Origin: Bathymodiolus brooksi
Taxonomy: Eukaryota; Mollusca; Bivalvia; Mytilida; Modiolidae
Length of the DNA: 64,000 bases
Direction of reading: 5' to 3'
Assembly: GCA_963680875.1 (NCBI GenBank)
Contig: OY804580.1
Span: 117,319,104-117,383,103, forward strand
Below the pieces are notes generated by a model. It had not been told where the DNA came from. It ran no database searches and worked only from the letters and a program-made list of their open reading frames with translations. Below are positions 52,340-64,000 of this stretch, in pieces; within the stretch, counting starts at the first letter, position 1, and each line of letters opens with the position of its first letter. The position numbers and the translations under genes were made by a program.

Positions 52340-55300
52340 GTAAGTACATTCACTAGCTTAGAGAATAAACTACATCATCTTGCCTTCTTCTCTTTCAAAG
52401 TAAGTACATACACTAGCTTAGAGAATAAACTACATCATCTTGCCTTCTTCTCTTTCAAAGTAAGTACATACACTAGCTTAGAGAATAAACTACATCATCT
52501 TGTCTTCTTCTCTCTCAAAGTAAGTACATACACTAGCTTAGAGAATAAACTACATCATCTTGCCTTCTTCTCTTTCAAAGTAAGTACATACACTAGCTTA
52601 GAGAATAAACTACATCATCTTGCCTTCTTCTCTCTCAAAGTAAGTACATACACTAGCTTAGAGAATAAACTACATCATCTTGCCTTCTTCTCTTTCAAAG
52701 TAAGTACATACACTAGCTTAGAGAATAAACTACATCATCTTGCCTTCTTCTCTTTCAAAGTAAGTACATTCACTAGCTTAGAGAATAAACTACATCATCT
52801 TGCCTTCTTCTCTCTCAAAGTAAGTACATACACTAGCTTAGAGAATAAACTACATCATCTTGTCTTCTTCTCTTTCAAAGTAAGTACATTCACTAGCTTA
52901 GAGAATAAACTATATCATCTTGTCTTCTTCTCTTTCAAAGTAAGTACATTCACTAGCTTAGAGAATAAACTACATCATCTTGCCTTCTTCTCTTTCAAAG
53001 TAAGTACATTCACTAGCTTAGAGAATAAACTACATCATCTTGTCTTCTTCTCTTTCAAAGTAAGTACATTCACTAGCTTAGAGAATAAACTACATCATCT
53101 TGCCTTCTTCTCTTTCAAAGTAAGTACATACACTAGCTTAGAGAATAAACTACATCATCTTGTCTTCTTCTCTTTCAAAGTAAGTACATACACTAGCTTA
53201 GAGAATAAACTACATCATCTTGCCTTCTTCTCTCTCAAAGTAAGTACATACACTAGCTTAGAGAATAAACTACATCATCTTGCCTTCTTCTCTTTCAAAG
53301 TAAGTACATACACTAGCTTAGAGAATAAACTACATCATCTTGCCTTCTTCTCTTTCAAAGTAAGTACATTCACTAGCTTAGAGAATAAACTACATCATCT
53401 TGCCTTCTTCTCTTTCAAAGTAAGTACATTCACTAGCTTAGAGAATAAAAAGTAAGTACATTCACTAGCTTAGAGAATAAACTACATCATCTTGCCTTCT
53501 TCTCTTTCAAAGTAAGTACATACACTAGCTTAGAGAATAAACTACATCATCTTGTCTTCCTCTCTTTCAAAGTAAGTACATACACTAGCTTAGAGAATAA
53601 ACTACATCATCTTGCCTTCTTCTCTTTCAAAGTAAGTACATACACTAGCTTAGAGAATAAACTACATCATCTTGTCTTCTTCTCTTTCAAAGTAAGTACA
53701 TTCACTAGCTTAGAGAATAAACTACATCATCTTGCCTTCTTCTCTTTCAAAGTAAGTACATTCACTAGCTTAGAGAATAAACTACATCATCTTGCCTTCT
53801 TCTCTTTCAAAGTAAGTACATACACTAGCTTAGAGAATAAACTACATCATCTTGCCTTCTTCTCTTTCAAAGTAAGTACATACACTAGCTTAGAGAATAA
53901 ACTACATCATCTTGCCTTCTTCTCTTTCAAAGTAAGTACATACACTAGCTTAGAGAATAAACTACATCATCTTGCCTTCTTCTCTTTCAAAGTAAGTACA
54001 TACACTAGCTTAGAGAATAAACTACATCATCTTGCCTTCTTCTCTTTCAAAGTAAGTACATACACTAGCTTAGAGAATAAACTACATCATCTTGCCTTCT
54101 TCTCTTTCAAAGTAAGTACATACACTAGCTTAGAGAATAAACTACATCATCTTGCCTTCTTCTCTTTCAAAGTAAGTACATACACTAGCTTAGAGAATAA
54201 ACTACATCATCTTGTCTTCTTCTCTTTCAAAGTAAGTACATACACTAGCTTAGAGAATAAACTACATCATCTTGCCTTCTTCTCTTTCAAAGTAAGTACA
54301 TTCACTAGCTTAGAGAATAAACTACATCATCTTGTCTTCTTCTCTTTCAAAGTAAGTACATTCACTAGCTTAGAGAATAAACTACATCATCTTGCCTTCT
54401 TCTCTTTCAAAGTAAGTACATACACTAGCTTAGAGAATAAACTACATCATCTTGCCTTCTTCTCTTTCAAAGTAAGTACATTCACTAGCTTAGAGAATAA
54501 ACTACATCATCTTGTCTTCTTCTCTTTCAAAGTAAGTACATACACTAGCTTAGAGAATAAACTACATCATCTTGCCTTCTTCTCTTTCAAAGTAAGTACA
54601 TTCACTAGCTTAGAGAATAAACTACATCATCTTGCCTTCTTCTCTTTCAAAGTAAGTACATACACTAGCTTAGAGAATAAACTACATCATCTTGTCTTCT
54701 TCTCTTTCAAAGTAAGTACATACACTAGCTTAGAGAATAAACTACATCATCTTGCCTTCTTCTCTTTCAAAGTAAGTACATTCACTAGCTTAGAGAATAA
54801 ACTACATCATCTTGCCTTCTTCTCTTTCAAAGTAAGTACATACACTAGCTTAGAGAATAAACTACATCATCTTGCCTTCTTCTCTTTCAAAGTAAGTACA
54901 TACACTAGCTTAGAGAATAAACTACATCATCTTGCCTTCTTCTCTTTCAAAGTAAGTACATTCACTAGCTTAGAGAATAAACTACATCATCTTGCCTTCT
55001 TCTCTTTCAAAGTAAGTACATACACTAGCTTAGAGAATAAACTACATCATCTTGCCTTCTTCTCTTTCAAAGTAAGTACATACACTAGCTTAGAGAATAA
55101 ACTACATCATCTTGCCTTCTTCTCTTTCAAAGTAAGTACATACACTAGCTTAGAGAATAAACTACATCATCTTGCCTTCTTCTCTTTCAAAGTAAGTACA
55201 TTCACTAGCTTAGAGAATAAACTACATCATCTTGCCTTCTTCTCTTTCAAAGTAAGTACATACACTAGATTAGAGAATAAACTACATCATCTTGCCTTCT

Positions 55301-58300
55301 TCTCTTTCAAAGTAAGTACATACACTAGCTTAGAGAATAAACTACATCATCTTGCCTTCTTCTCTTTCAAAGTAAGTACATACACTAGCTTAGAGAATAA
55401 ACTACATCATCTTGCCTTCTTCTCTTTCAAAGTAAGTACATTCACTAGCTTAGAGAATAAACTACATCATCTTGCCTTCTTCTCTTTCAAAGTAAGTACA
55501 TACACTAGATTAGAGAATAAACTACATCATCTTGCCTTCTTCTCTTTCAAAGTAAGTACATACACTAGCTTAGAGAATAAACTACATCATCTTGCCTTCT
55601 TCTCTTTCAAAGTAAGTACATACACTAGCTTAGAGAATAAACTACATCATCTTGCCTTCTTCTCTTTCAAAGTAAGTACATACACTAGCTTAGAGAATAA
55701 ACTACATCATCTTGCCTTCTTCTCTTTCAAAGTAAGTACATTCACTAGCTTAGAGAATAAACTACATCATCTTGCCTTCTTCTCTTTCAAAGTAAGTACA
55801 TTCACTAGCTTAGAGAATAAAAAGTAAGTACATACACTAGCTTAGAGAATAAACTACATCATCTTGCCTTCTTCTCTTTCAAAGTAAGTACATACACTAG
55901 CTTAGAGAATAAACTACATCATCTTGTCTTCCTCTCTTTCAAAGTAAGTACATACACTAGCTTAGAGAATAAACTACATCATCTTGCCTTCTTCTCTTTC
56001 AAAGTAAGTACATACACTAGCTTAGAGAATAAACTACATCATCTTGCCTTCTTCTCTTTCAAAGTAAGTACATTCACTAGCTTAGAGAATAAACTACATC
56101 ATCTTGCCTTCTTCTCTTTCAAAGTAAGTACATACACTAGCTTAGAGAATAAACTACATCATCTTGCCTTCTTCTCTTTCAAAGTAAGTACATACACTAG
56201 CTTAGAGAATAAACTACATCATCTTGCCTTCTTCTCTTTCAAAGTAAGTACATACACTAGCTTAGAGAATAAACTACATCATCTTGTCTTCTTCTCTTTC
56301 AAAGTAAGTACATTCACTAGCTTAGAGAATAAACTACATCATCTTGCCTTCTTCTCTTTCAAAGTAAGTACATTCACTAGCTTAGAGAATAAACTACATC
56401 ATCTTGCCTTCTTCTCTTTCAAAGTAAGTACATACACTAGCTTAGAGAATAAACTACATCATCTTGCCTTCTTCTCTTTCAAAGTAAGTACATACACTAG
56501 CTTAGAGAATAAACTACATCATCTTGCCTTCTTCTCTTTCAAAGTAAGTACATACACTAGCTTAGAGAATAAACTACATCATCTTGCCTTCTTCTCTTTC
56601 AAAGTAAGTACATTACACTAGCTTAGAGAATAAACTACATCATCTTGCCTTCTTCTCTTTCAAAGTAAGTACATACACTAGCTTAGAGAATAAACTACAT
56701 CATCTTGCCTTCTTCTCTTTCAAAGTAAGTACATACACTAGCTTAGAGAATAAACTACATCATCTTGCCTTCTTCTCTTTCAAAGTAAGTACATACACTA
56801 GCTTAGAGAATAAACTACATCATCTTGTCTTCTTCTCTTTCAAAGTAAGTACATACACTAGCTTAGAGAATAAACTACATCATCTTGCCTTCTTCTCTTT
56901 CAAAGTAAGTACATTCACTAGCTTAGAGAATAAACTACATCATCTTGTCTTCTTCTCTTTCAAAGTAAGTACATACACTAGCTTAGAGAATAAACTACAT
57001 CATCTTGCCTTCTTCTCTTTCAAAGTAAGTACATACACTAGCTTAGAGAATAAACTACATCATCTTGCCTTCTTCTCTTTCAAAGTAAGTACATACACTA
57101 GCTTAGAGAATAAACTACATCATCTTGCCTTCTTCTCTTTCAAAGTAAGTACATACACTAGCTTAGAGAATAAACTACATCATCTTGCCTTCTTCTCTTT
57201 CAAAGTAAGTACATTCACTAGCTTAGAGAATAAACTACATCATCTTGCCTTCTTCTCTTTCAAAGTAAGTACATACACTAGCTTAGAGAATAAACTACAT
57301 CATCTTGCCTTCTTCTCTTTCAAAGTAAGTACATTCACTAGCTTAGAGAATAAACTACATCATCTTGCCTTCTTCTCTTTCAAAGTAAGTACATACACTA
57401 GCTTAGAGAATAAACTACATCATCTTGCCTTCTTCTCTTTCAAAGTAAGTACATACACTAGCTTAGAGAATAAACTACATCATCTTGTCTTCTTCTCTTT
57501 CAAAGTAAGTACATACACTAGCTTAGAGAATAAACTACATCATCTTGCCTTCTTCTCTTTCAAAGTAAGTACATTCACTAGCTTAGAGAATAAACTACAT
57601 CATCTTGCCTTCTTCTCTTTCAAAGTAAGTACATACACTAGCTTAGAGAATAAACTACATCATCTTGCCTTCTTCTCTTTCAAAGTAAGTACATACACTA
57701 GCTTAGAGAATAAACTACATCATCTTGCCTTCTTCTCTTTCAAAGTAAGTACATTCACTAGCTTAGAGAATAAACTACATCATCTTGCCTTCTTCTCTTT
57801 CAAAGTAAGTACATACACTAGCTTAGAGAATAAACTACATCATCTTGCCTTCTTCTCTTTCAAAGTAAGTACATACACTAGCTTAGAGAATAAACTACAT
57901 CATCTTGCCTTCTTCTCTTTCAAAGTAAGTACATACACTAGCTTAGAGAATAAACTACATCATCTTGCCTTCTTCTCTTTCAAAGTAAGTACATTCACTA
58001 GCTTAGAGAATAAACTACATCATCTTGCCTTCTTCTCTTTCAAAGTAAGTACATACACTAGCTTAGAGAATAAACTACATCATCTTGCCTTCTTCTCTTT
58101 CAAAGTAAGTACATACACTAGCTTAGAGAATAAACTACATCATCTTGTCTTCTTCTCTTTCAAAGTAAGTACATTCACTAGCTTAGAGAATAAACTACAT
58201 CATCTTGCCTTCTTCTCTTTCAAAGTAAGTACATACACTAGCTTAGAGAATAAACTACATCATCTTGCCTTCTTCTCTTTCAAAGTAAGTACATACACTA

Positions 58301-61300
58301 GCTTAGAGAATAAACTACATCATCTTGCCTTCTTCTCTTTCAAAGTAAGTACATACACTAGCTTAGAGAATAAACTACATCATCTTGCCTTCTTCTCTTT
58401 CAAAGTAAGTACATTCACTAGCTTAGAGAATAAAAAGTAAGTACATTCACTAGCTTAGAGAATAAACTACATCATCTTGCCTTCTTCTCTTTCAAAGTAA
58501 GTACATACACTAGCTTAGAGAATAAACTACATCATCTTGCCTTCTTCTCTTTCAAAGTAAGTACATACACTAGCTTAGAGAATAAACTACATCATCTTGC
58601 CTTCTTCTCTTTCAAAGTAAGTACATACACTAGCTTAGAGAATAAACTACATCATCTTGCCTTCTTCTCTTTCAAAGTAAGTACATACACTAGCTTAGAG
58701 AATAAACTACATCATCTTGTCTTCTTCTCTTTCAAAGTAAGTACATTCACTAGCTTAGAGAATAAACTACATCATCTTGCCTTCTTCTCTTTCAAAGTAA
58801 GTACATTCACTAGCTTAGAGAATAAACTACATCATCTTGCCTTCTTCTCTTTCAAAGTAAGTACATACACTAGCTTAGAGAATAAACTACATCATCTTGC
58901 CTTCTTCTCTTTCAAAGTAAGTACATACACTAGCTTAGAGAATAAACTACATCATCTTGCCTTCTTCTCTTTCAAAGTAAGTACATACACTAGCTTAGAG
59001 AATAAACTACATCATCTTGCCTTCTTCTCTTTCAAAGTAAGTACATACACTAGCTTAGAGAATAAACTACATCATCTTGCCTTCTTCTCTTTCAAAGTAA
59101 GTACATACACTAGCTTAGAGAATAAACTACATCATCTTGCCTTCTTCTCTTTCAAAGTAAGTACATACACTAGCTTAGAGAATAAACTACATCATCTTGC
59201 CTTCTTCTCTTTCAAAGTAAGTACATACACTAGCTTAGAGAATAAACTACATCATCTTGCCTTCTTCTCTTTCAAAGTAAGTACATACACTAGCTTAGAG
59301 AATAAACTACATCATCTTGCCTTCTTCTCTTTCAAAGTAAGTACATTCACTAGCTTAGAGAATAAACTACATCATCTTGCCTTCTTCTCTTTCAAAGTAA
59401 GTACATACACTAGCTTAGAGAATAAACTACATCATCTTGCCTTCTTCTCTTTCAAAGTAAGTACATACACTAGCTTAGAGAATAAACTACATCATCTTGC
59501 CTTCTTCTCTTTCAAAGTAAGTACATACACTAGCTTAGAGAATAAACTACATCATCTTGCCTTCTTCTCTTTCAAAGTAAGTACATACACTAGCTTAGAG
59601 AATAAACTACATCATCTTGCCTTCTTCTCTTTCAAAGTAAGTACATTCACTAGCTTAGAGAATAAACTACATCATCTTGCCTTCTTCTCTTTCAAAGTAA
59701 GTACATACACTAGCTTAGAGAATAAACTACATCATCTTGCCTTCTTCTCTTTCAAAGTAAGTACATTCACTAGCTTAGAGAATAAACTACATCATCTTGC
59801 CTTCTTCTCTTTCAAAGTAAGTACATACACTAGCTTAGAGAATAAACTACATCATCTTGCCTTCTTCTCTTTCAAAGTAAGTACATACACTAGCTTAGAG
59901 AATAAACTACATCATCTTGTCTTCTTCTCTTTCAAAGTAAGTACATACACTAGCTTAGAGAATAAACTACATCATCTTGCCTTCTTCTCTTTCAAAGTAA
60001 GTACATTCACTAGCTTAGAGAATAAACTACATCATCTTGCCTTCTTCTCTTTCAAAGTAAGTACATACACTAGCTTAGAGAATAAACTACATCATCTTGC
60101 CTTCTTCTCTTTCAAAGTAAGTACATACACTAGCTTAGAGAATAAACTACATCATCTTGCCTTCTTCTCTTTCAAAGTAAGTACATTCACTAGCTTAGAG
60201 AATAAACTACATCATCTTGCCTTCTTCTCTTTCAAAGTAAGTACATACACTAGCTTAGAGAATAAACTACATCATCTTGCCTTCTTCTCTTTCAAAGTAA
60301 GTACATACACTAGCTTAGAGAATAAACTACATCATCTTGCCTTCTTCTCTTTCAAAGTAAGTACATACACTAGCTTAGAGAATAAACTACATCATCTTGC
60401 CTTCTTCTCTTTCAAAGTAAGTACATTCACTAGCTTAGAGAATAAACTACATCATCTTGCCTTCTTCTCTTTCAAAGTAAGTACATACACTAGCTTAGAG
60501 AATAAACTACATCATCTTGCCTTCTTCTCTTTCAAAGTAAGTACATACACTAGCTTAGAGAATAAACTACATCATCTTGCCTTCTTCTCTTTCAAAGTAA
60601 GTACATACACTAGCTTAGAGAATAAACTACATCATCTTGCCTTCTTCTCTTTCAAAGTAAGTCCTTCACTAGCTTAGAGAATAAACTACATCATCTTGCC
60701 TTCTTCTCTTTCAAAGTAAGTACATACACTAGCTTAGAGAATAAACTACATCATCTTGCCTTCTTCTCTTTCAAAGTAAGTACATACACTAGCTTAGAGA
60801 ATAAACTACATCATCTTGCCTTCTTCTCTTTCAAAGTAAGTACATACACTAGCTTAGAGAATAAACTACATCATCTTGCCTTCTTCTCTTTCAAAGTAAG
60901 TACATACACTAGCTTAGAGAATAAACTACATCATCTTGCCTTCTTCTCTTTCAAAGTAAGTACATTCACTAGCTTAGAGAATAAACTACATCATCTTGCC
61001 TTCTTCTCTTTCAAAGTAAGTACATTCACTAGCTTAGAGAATAAAAGTAAGTACATTCACTAGCTTAGAGAATAAACTACATCATCTTGCCTTCTTCTCT
61101 TTCAAAGTAAGTACATACACTAGCTTAGAGAATAAACTACATCATCTTGTCTTCCTCTCTTTCAAAGTAAGTACATACACTAGCTTAGAGAATAAACTAC
61201 ATCATCTTGCCTTCTTCTCTTTCAAAGTAAGTACATACACTAGCTTAGAGAATAAACTACATCATCTTGCCTTCTTCTCTTTCAAAGTAAGTACATACAC

Positions 61301-64000
61301 TAGCTTAGAGAATAAACTACATCATCTTGCCTTCTTCTCTTTCAAAGTAAGTACATTCACTAGCTTAGAGAATAAACTACATCATCTTGCCTTCTTCTCT
61401 TTCAAAGTAAGTACATTCACTAGCTTAGAGAATAAACTACATCATCTTGCCTTCTTCTCTTTCAAAGTAAGTACATACACTAGCTTAGAGAATAAACTAC
61501 ATCATCTTGCCTTCTTCTCTTTCAAAGTAAGTACATACACTAGCTTAGAGAATAAACTACATCATCTTGCCTTCTTCTCTTTCAAAGTAAGTACATACAC
61601 TAGCATTAGAGAATAAACTACATCATCTTGCCTTCTTCTCTTTCAAAGTAAGTACATACACTAGCTTAGAGAATAAACTACATCATCTTGCCTTCTTCTC
61701 TTTCAAAGTAAGTACATACACTAGCTTAGAGAATAAACTACATCATCTTGCCTTCTTCTCTTTCAAAGTAAGTACATACACTAGCTTAGAGAATAAACTA
61801 CATCATCTTGCCTTCTTCTCTTTCAAAGTAAGTACATACACTAGCTTAGAGAATAAACTACATCATCTTGTCTTCTTCTCTTTCAAAGTAAGTACATACA
61901 CTAGCTTAGAGAATAAACTACATCATCTTGCCTTCTTCTCTTTCAAAGTAAGTACATTCACTAGCTTAGAGAATAAACTACATCATCTTGCCTTTCTTCT
62001 CTTTCAAAGTAAGTACATTCACTAGCTTAGAGAATAAACTACATCATCTTGCCTTCTTCTCTTTCAAAGTAAGTACATACACTAGCTTAGAGAATAAACT
62101 ACATCATCTTGCCTTCTTCTCTTTCAAAGTAAGTACATTCACTAGCTTAGAGAATAAACTACATCATCTTGTCTTCTTCTCTTTCAAAGTAAGTACATAC
62201 ACTAGCTTAGAGAATAAACTACATCATCTTGCCTTCTTCTCTTTCAAAGTAAGTACATTCACTAGCTTAGAGAATAAACTACATCATCTTGCCTTCTTCT
62301 CTTTCAAAGTAAGTACATACACTAGCTTAGAGAATAAACTACATCATCTTGCCTTCTTCTCTTTCAAAGTAAGTACATTCACTAGCTTAGAGAATAAACT
62401 ACATCATCTTGCCTTCTTCTCTTTCAAAGTAAGTACATACACTAGCTTAGAGAATAAACTACATCATCTTGCCTTCTTCTCTTTCAAAGTAAGTACATAC
62501 ACTAGCTTAGAGAATAAACTACATCATCTTGTCTTCTTCTCTTTCAAAGTAAGTACATACACTAGCTTAGAGAATAAACTACATCATCTTGCCTTCTTCT
62601 CTTTCAAAGTAAGTACATTCACTAGCTTAGAGAATAAACTACATCATCTTGCCTTCTTCTCTTTCAAAGTAAGTACATACACTAGCTTAGAGAATAAACT
62701 ACATCATCTTGCCTTCTTCTCTTTCAAAGTAAGTACATACACTAGCTTAGAGAATAAACTACATCATCTTGCCTTCTTCTCTTTCAAAGTAAGTACATTC
62801 ACTAGCTTAGAGAATAAACTACATCATCTTGCCTTCTTCTCTTTCAAAGTAAGTACATACACTAGCTTAGAGAATAAACTACATCATCTTGCCTTCTTCT
62901 CTTTCAAAGTAAGTACATACACTAGCTTAGAGAATAAACTACATCATCTTGCCTTCTTCTCTTTCAAAGTAAGTACATACACTAGCTTAGAGAATAAACT
63001 ACATCATCTTGCCTTCTTCTCTTTCAAAGTAAGTACATTCACTAGCTTAGAGAATAAACTACATCATCTTGCCTTCTTCTCTTTCAAAGTAAGTACATAC
63101 ACTAGATTAGAGAATAAACTACATCATCTTGCCTTCTTCTCTTTCAAAGTAAGTACATACACTAGCTTAGAGAATAAACTACATCATCTTGCCTTCTTCT
63201 CTTTCAAAGTAAGTACATACACTAGCTTAGAGAATAAACTACATCATCTTGCCTTCTTCTCTTTCAAAGTAAGTACATTCACTAGCTTAGAGAATAAACT
63301 ACATCATCTTGCCTTCTTCTCTTTCAAAGTAAGTACATACACTAGATTAGAGAATAAACTACATCATCTTGCCTTCTTCTCTTTCAAAGTAAGTACATAC
63401 ACTAGCTTAGAGAATAAACTACATCATCTTGCCTTCTTCTCTTTCAAAGTAAGTACATACACTAGCTTAGAGAATAAACTACATCATCTTGTCTTCTTCT
63501 CTCACAAAGTAAGTACATTCACTAGCTTAGAGAATAAACTACATCATCTTGCCTTCTTCTCTTTCAAAGTAAGTACATACACTAGCTTAGAGAATAAACT
63601 ACATCATCTTGCCTTCTTCTCTTTCAAAGTAAGTACATACACTAGCTTAGAGAATAAACTACATCATCTTGCCTTCTTCTCTTTCAAAGTAAGTACATTC
63701 ACTAGCTAAGAGAATAAACTACATCATCTTGCCTTCTTCTCTTTCAAAGTAAGTACATACACTAGCTTAGAGAATAAACTACATCATCTTGTCTTCTTCT
63801 CTTTCAAAGTAAGTACATTCACTAGCTTAGAGAATAAACTACATCATCTTGCCTTCTTCTCTTCAAAGTAAGTACATACACTAGCTTAGAATAAACTACA
63901 TCATCTTGCCTTCTTCTCTTTCAAAGTAAGTACATTCACTAGCTTAGAGAATAAACTACATCATCTTGTCTTCTTCTCTTTCAAAGTAAGTACATACACT
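52326..64000 (+). repeat. 60-bp tandem array built from the TPST splice donor, about 194 units, open at the right edge
   Basis: The unit is caaagtaagtacatacacta, gcttagagaataaactacat, catcttgccttcttctcttt. The first unit is the exon-intron boundary itself, and each later unit repeats AAA|GTAAGTAC preceded by a pyrimidine tract. Units differ at a few sites (cattcac/catacac, ttgcc/ttgtc, ctctctc/ctctttc). Because 60 is divisible by 3, one frame stays open over long runs. Four truncated units (~30 bp, reading gagaataaaaagtaagtac or gagaataaaagtaagtac) occur at about 53450, 55822, 58434 and 61044. A stretch near 60661 and one near 63863 carry small deletions. Confidence 0.99.
52340..52348 (+). 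promoter_or_regulatory. TPST 5' splice site
   Basis: CTCAAA|GTAAGTAC: the intron positions +1 to +6 match the U1 snRNA consensus perfectly. The reading frame stops (TAA) just beyond it, so splicing is required to continue the protein. Confidence 0.85.

Noticed and set aside
52099..52353. Minus-strand frame opposite TPST
   Set aside because: Antisense shadow of the conserved sulfotransferase exon.
61988..63709. 573-codon open frame made of a 20-residue repeat (FFSFKVSTYTSLENKLHHLA)
   Set aside because: It is a by-product of the 60-bp tandem array: 60 is divisible by 3 and the frame happens to lack stops. It starts only where a small insertion shifts the frame, and has no independent promoter or coding signature.
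52326..64000. Recursive (zero-length exon) splice sites in each 60-bp unit
   Set aside because: A pyrimidine tract and an AG precede GTAAGT, but a recursive site needs AG|GT. Here the sequence is AAAGTAAGT, so the AG shares its G with the donor and the acceptor position is a weak AAG.
52326..64000. CRISPR array
   Set aside because: The units are contiguous near-identical 60-mers without unique spacers, and the DNA is eukaryotic. The same applies to the 31-, 47-, 60- and 83-bp arrays.

Overview
The window is animal nuclear DNA, very probably from a mollusc or a related lophotrochozoan. It has spliced genes with GT-AG introns and an AT-rich background. It also carries tRNA-derived SINEs and a LINE tail whose translated C-terminus resembles the non-LTR elements common in molluscs. 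Only two ordinary host genes are visible, one at each end, and both run off the window. Almost everything between them is transposable-element (TE) and satellite sequence.

At the left, minus strand, are the first nine coding exons of PRPF8, the core U5 snRNP/spliceosome protein (7827 down to 656). Every splice junction fits in phase, and the protein carries an unusual Met/Gln-rich, poly-Gln N-terminus. Its introns hold SINE copies and a small inverted-repeat element.

From about 8.1 to 23.2 kb is a nest of transposons. The outermost candidate (8989-20554) is bounded by inverted CGGCCTTA-bearing ends and a perfect 10-bp direct repeat, and holds a short zinc-finger exon. Inside it sit two oppositely oriented copies of a TIR element (CAGGGGTTTCAAA ends, perfect 6-bp target duplications). 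One of these is in turn invaded by a Helitron-like element carrying a ~331-bp satellite. Next comes a 1.1-kb long-inverted-repeat element with a perfect 8-bp target duplication and a RecQ-helicase fragment in its centre.

From 23 to 51 kb there are two more members of the Helitron-like family, a LINE 3' fragment, several decayed TE genes and many SINEs. There are also tandem arrays with 82-, 47-, 31- and 60-bp units. The 47-bp array is an amplified end of the small inverted-repeat element seen in a PRPF8 intron. An internally deleted hAT element with a perfect 8-bp target duplication (50556-51432) lies just upstream of the second host gene.

At the right, plus strand, is the large first coding exon of a tyrosylprotein sulfotransferase (TPST, 51528-52339). 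Its 5' splice site is embedded in the first unit of a 60-bp tandem array that fills the remaining 11.7 kb. As a result, nearly 200 copies of AAA|GTAAGTAC follow the exon. This array of amplified splice donors, with an internal ~2.6-kb higher-order structure, is the most striking feature. The two host genes show no functional link.
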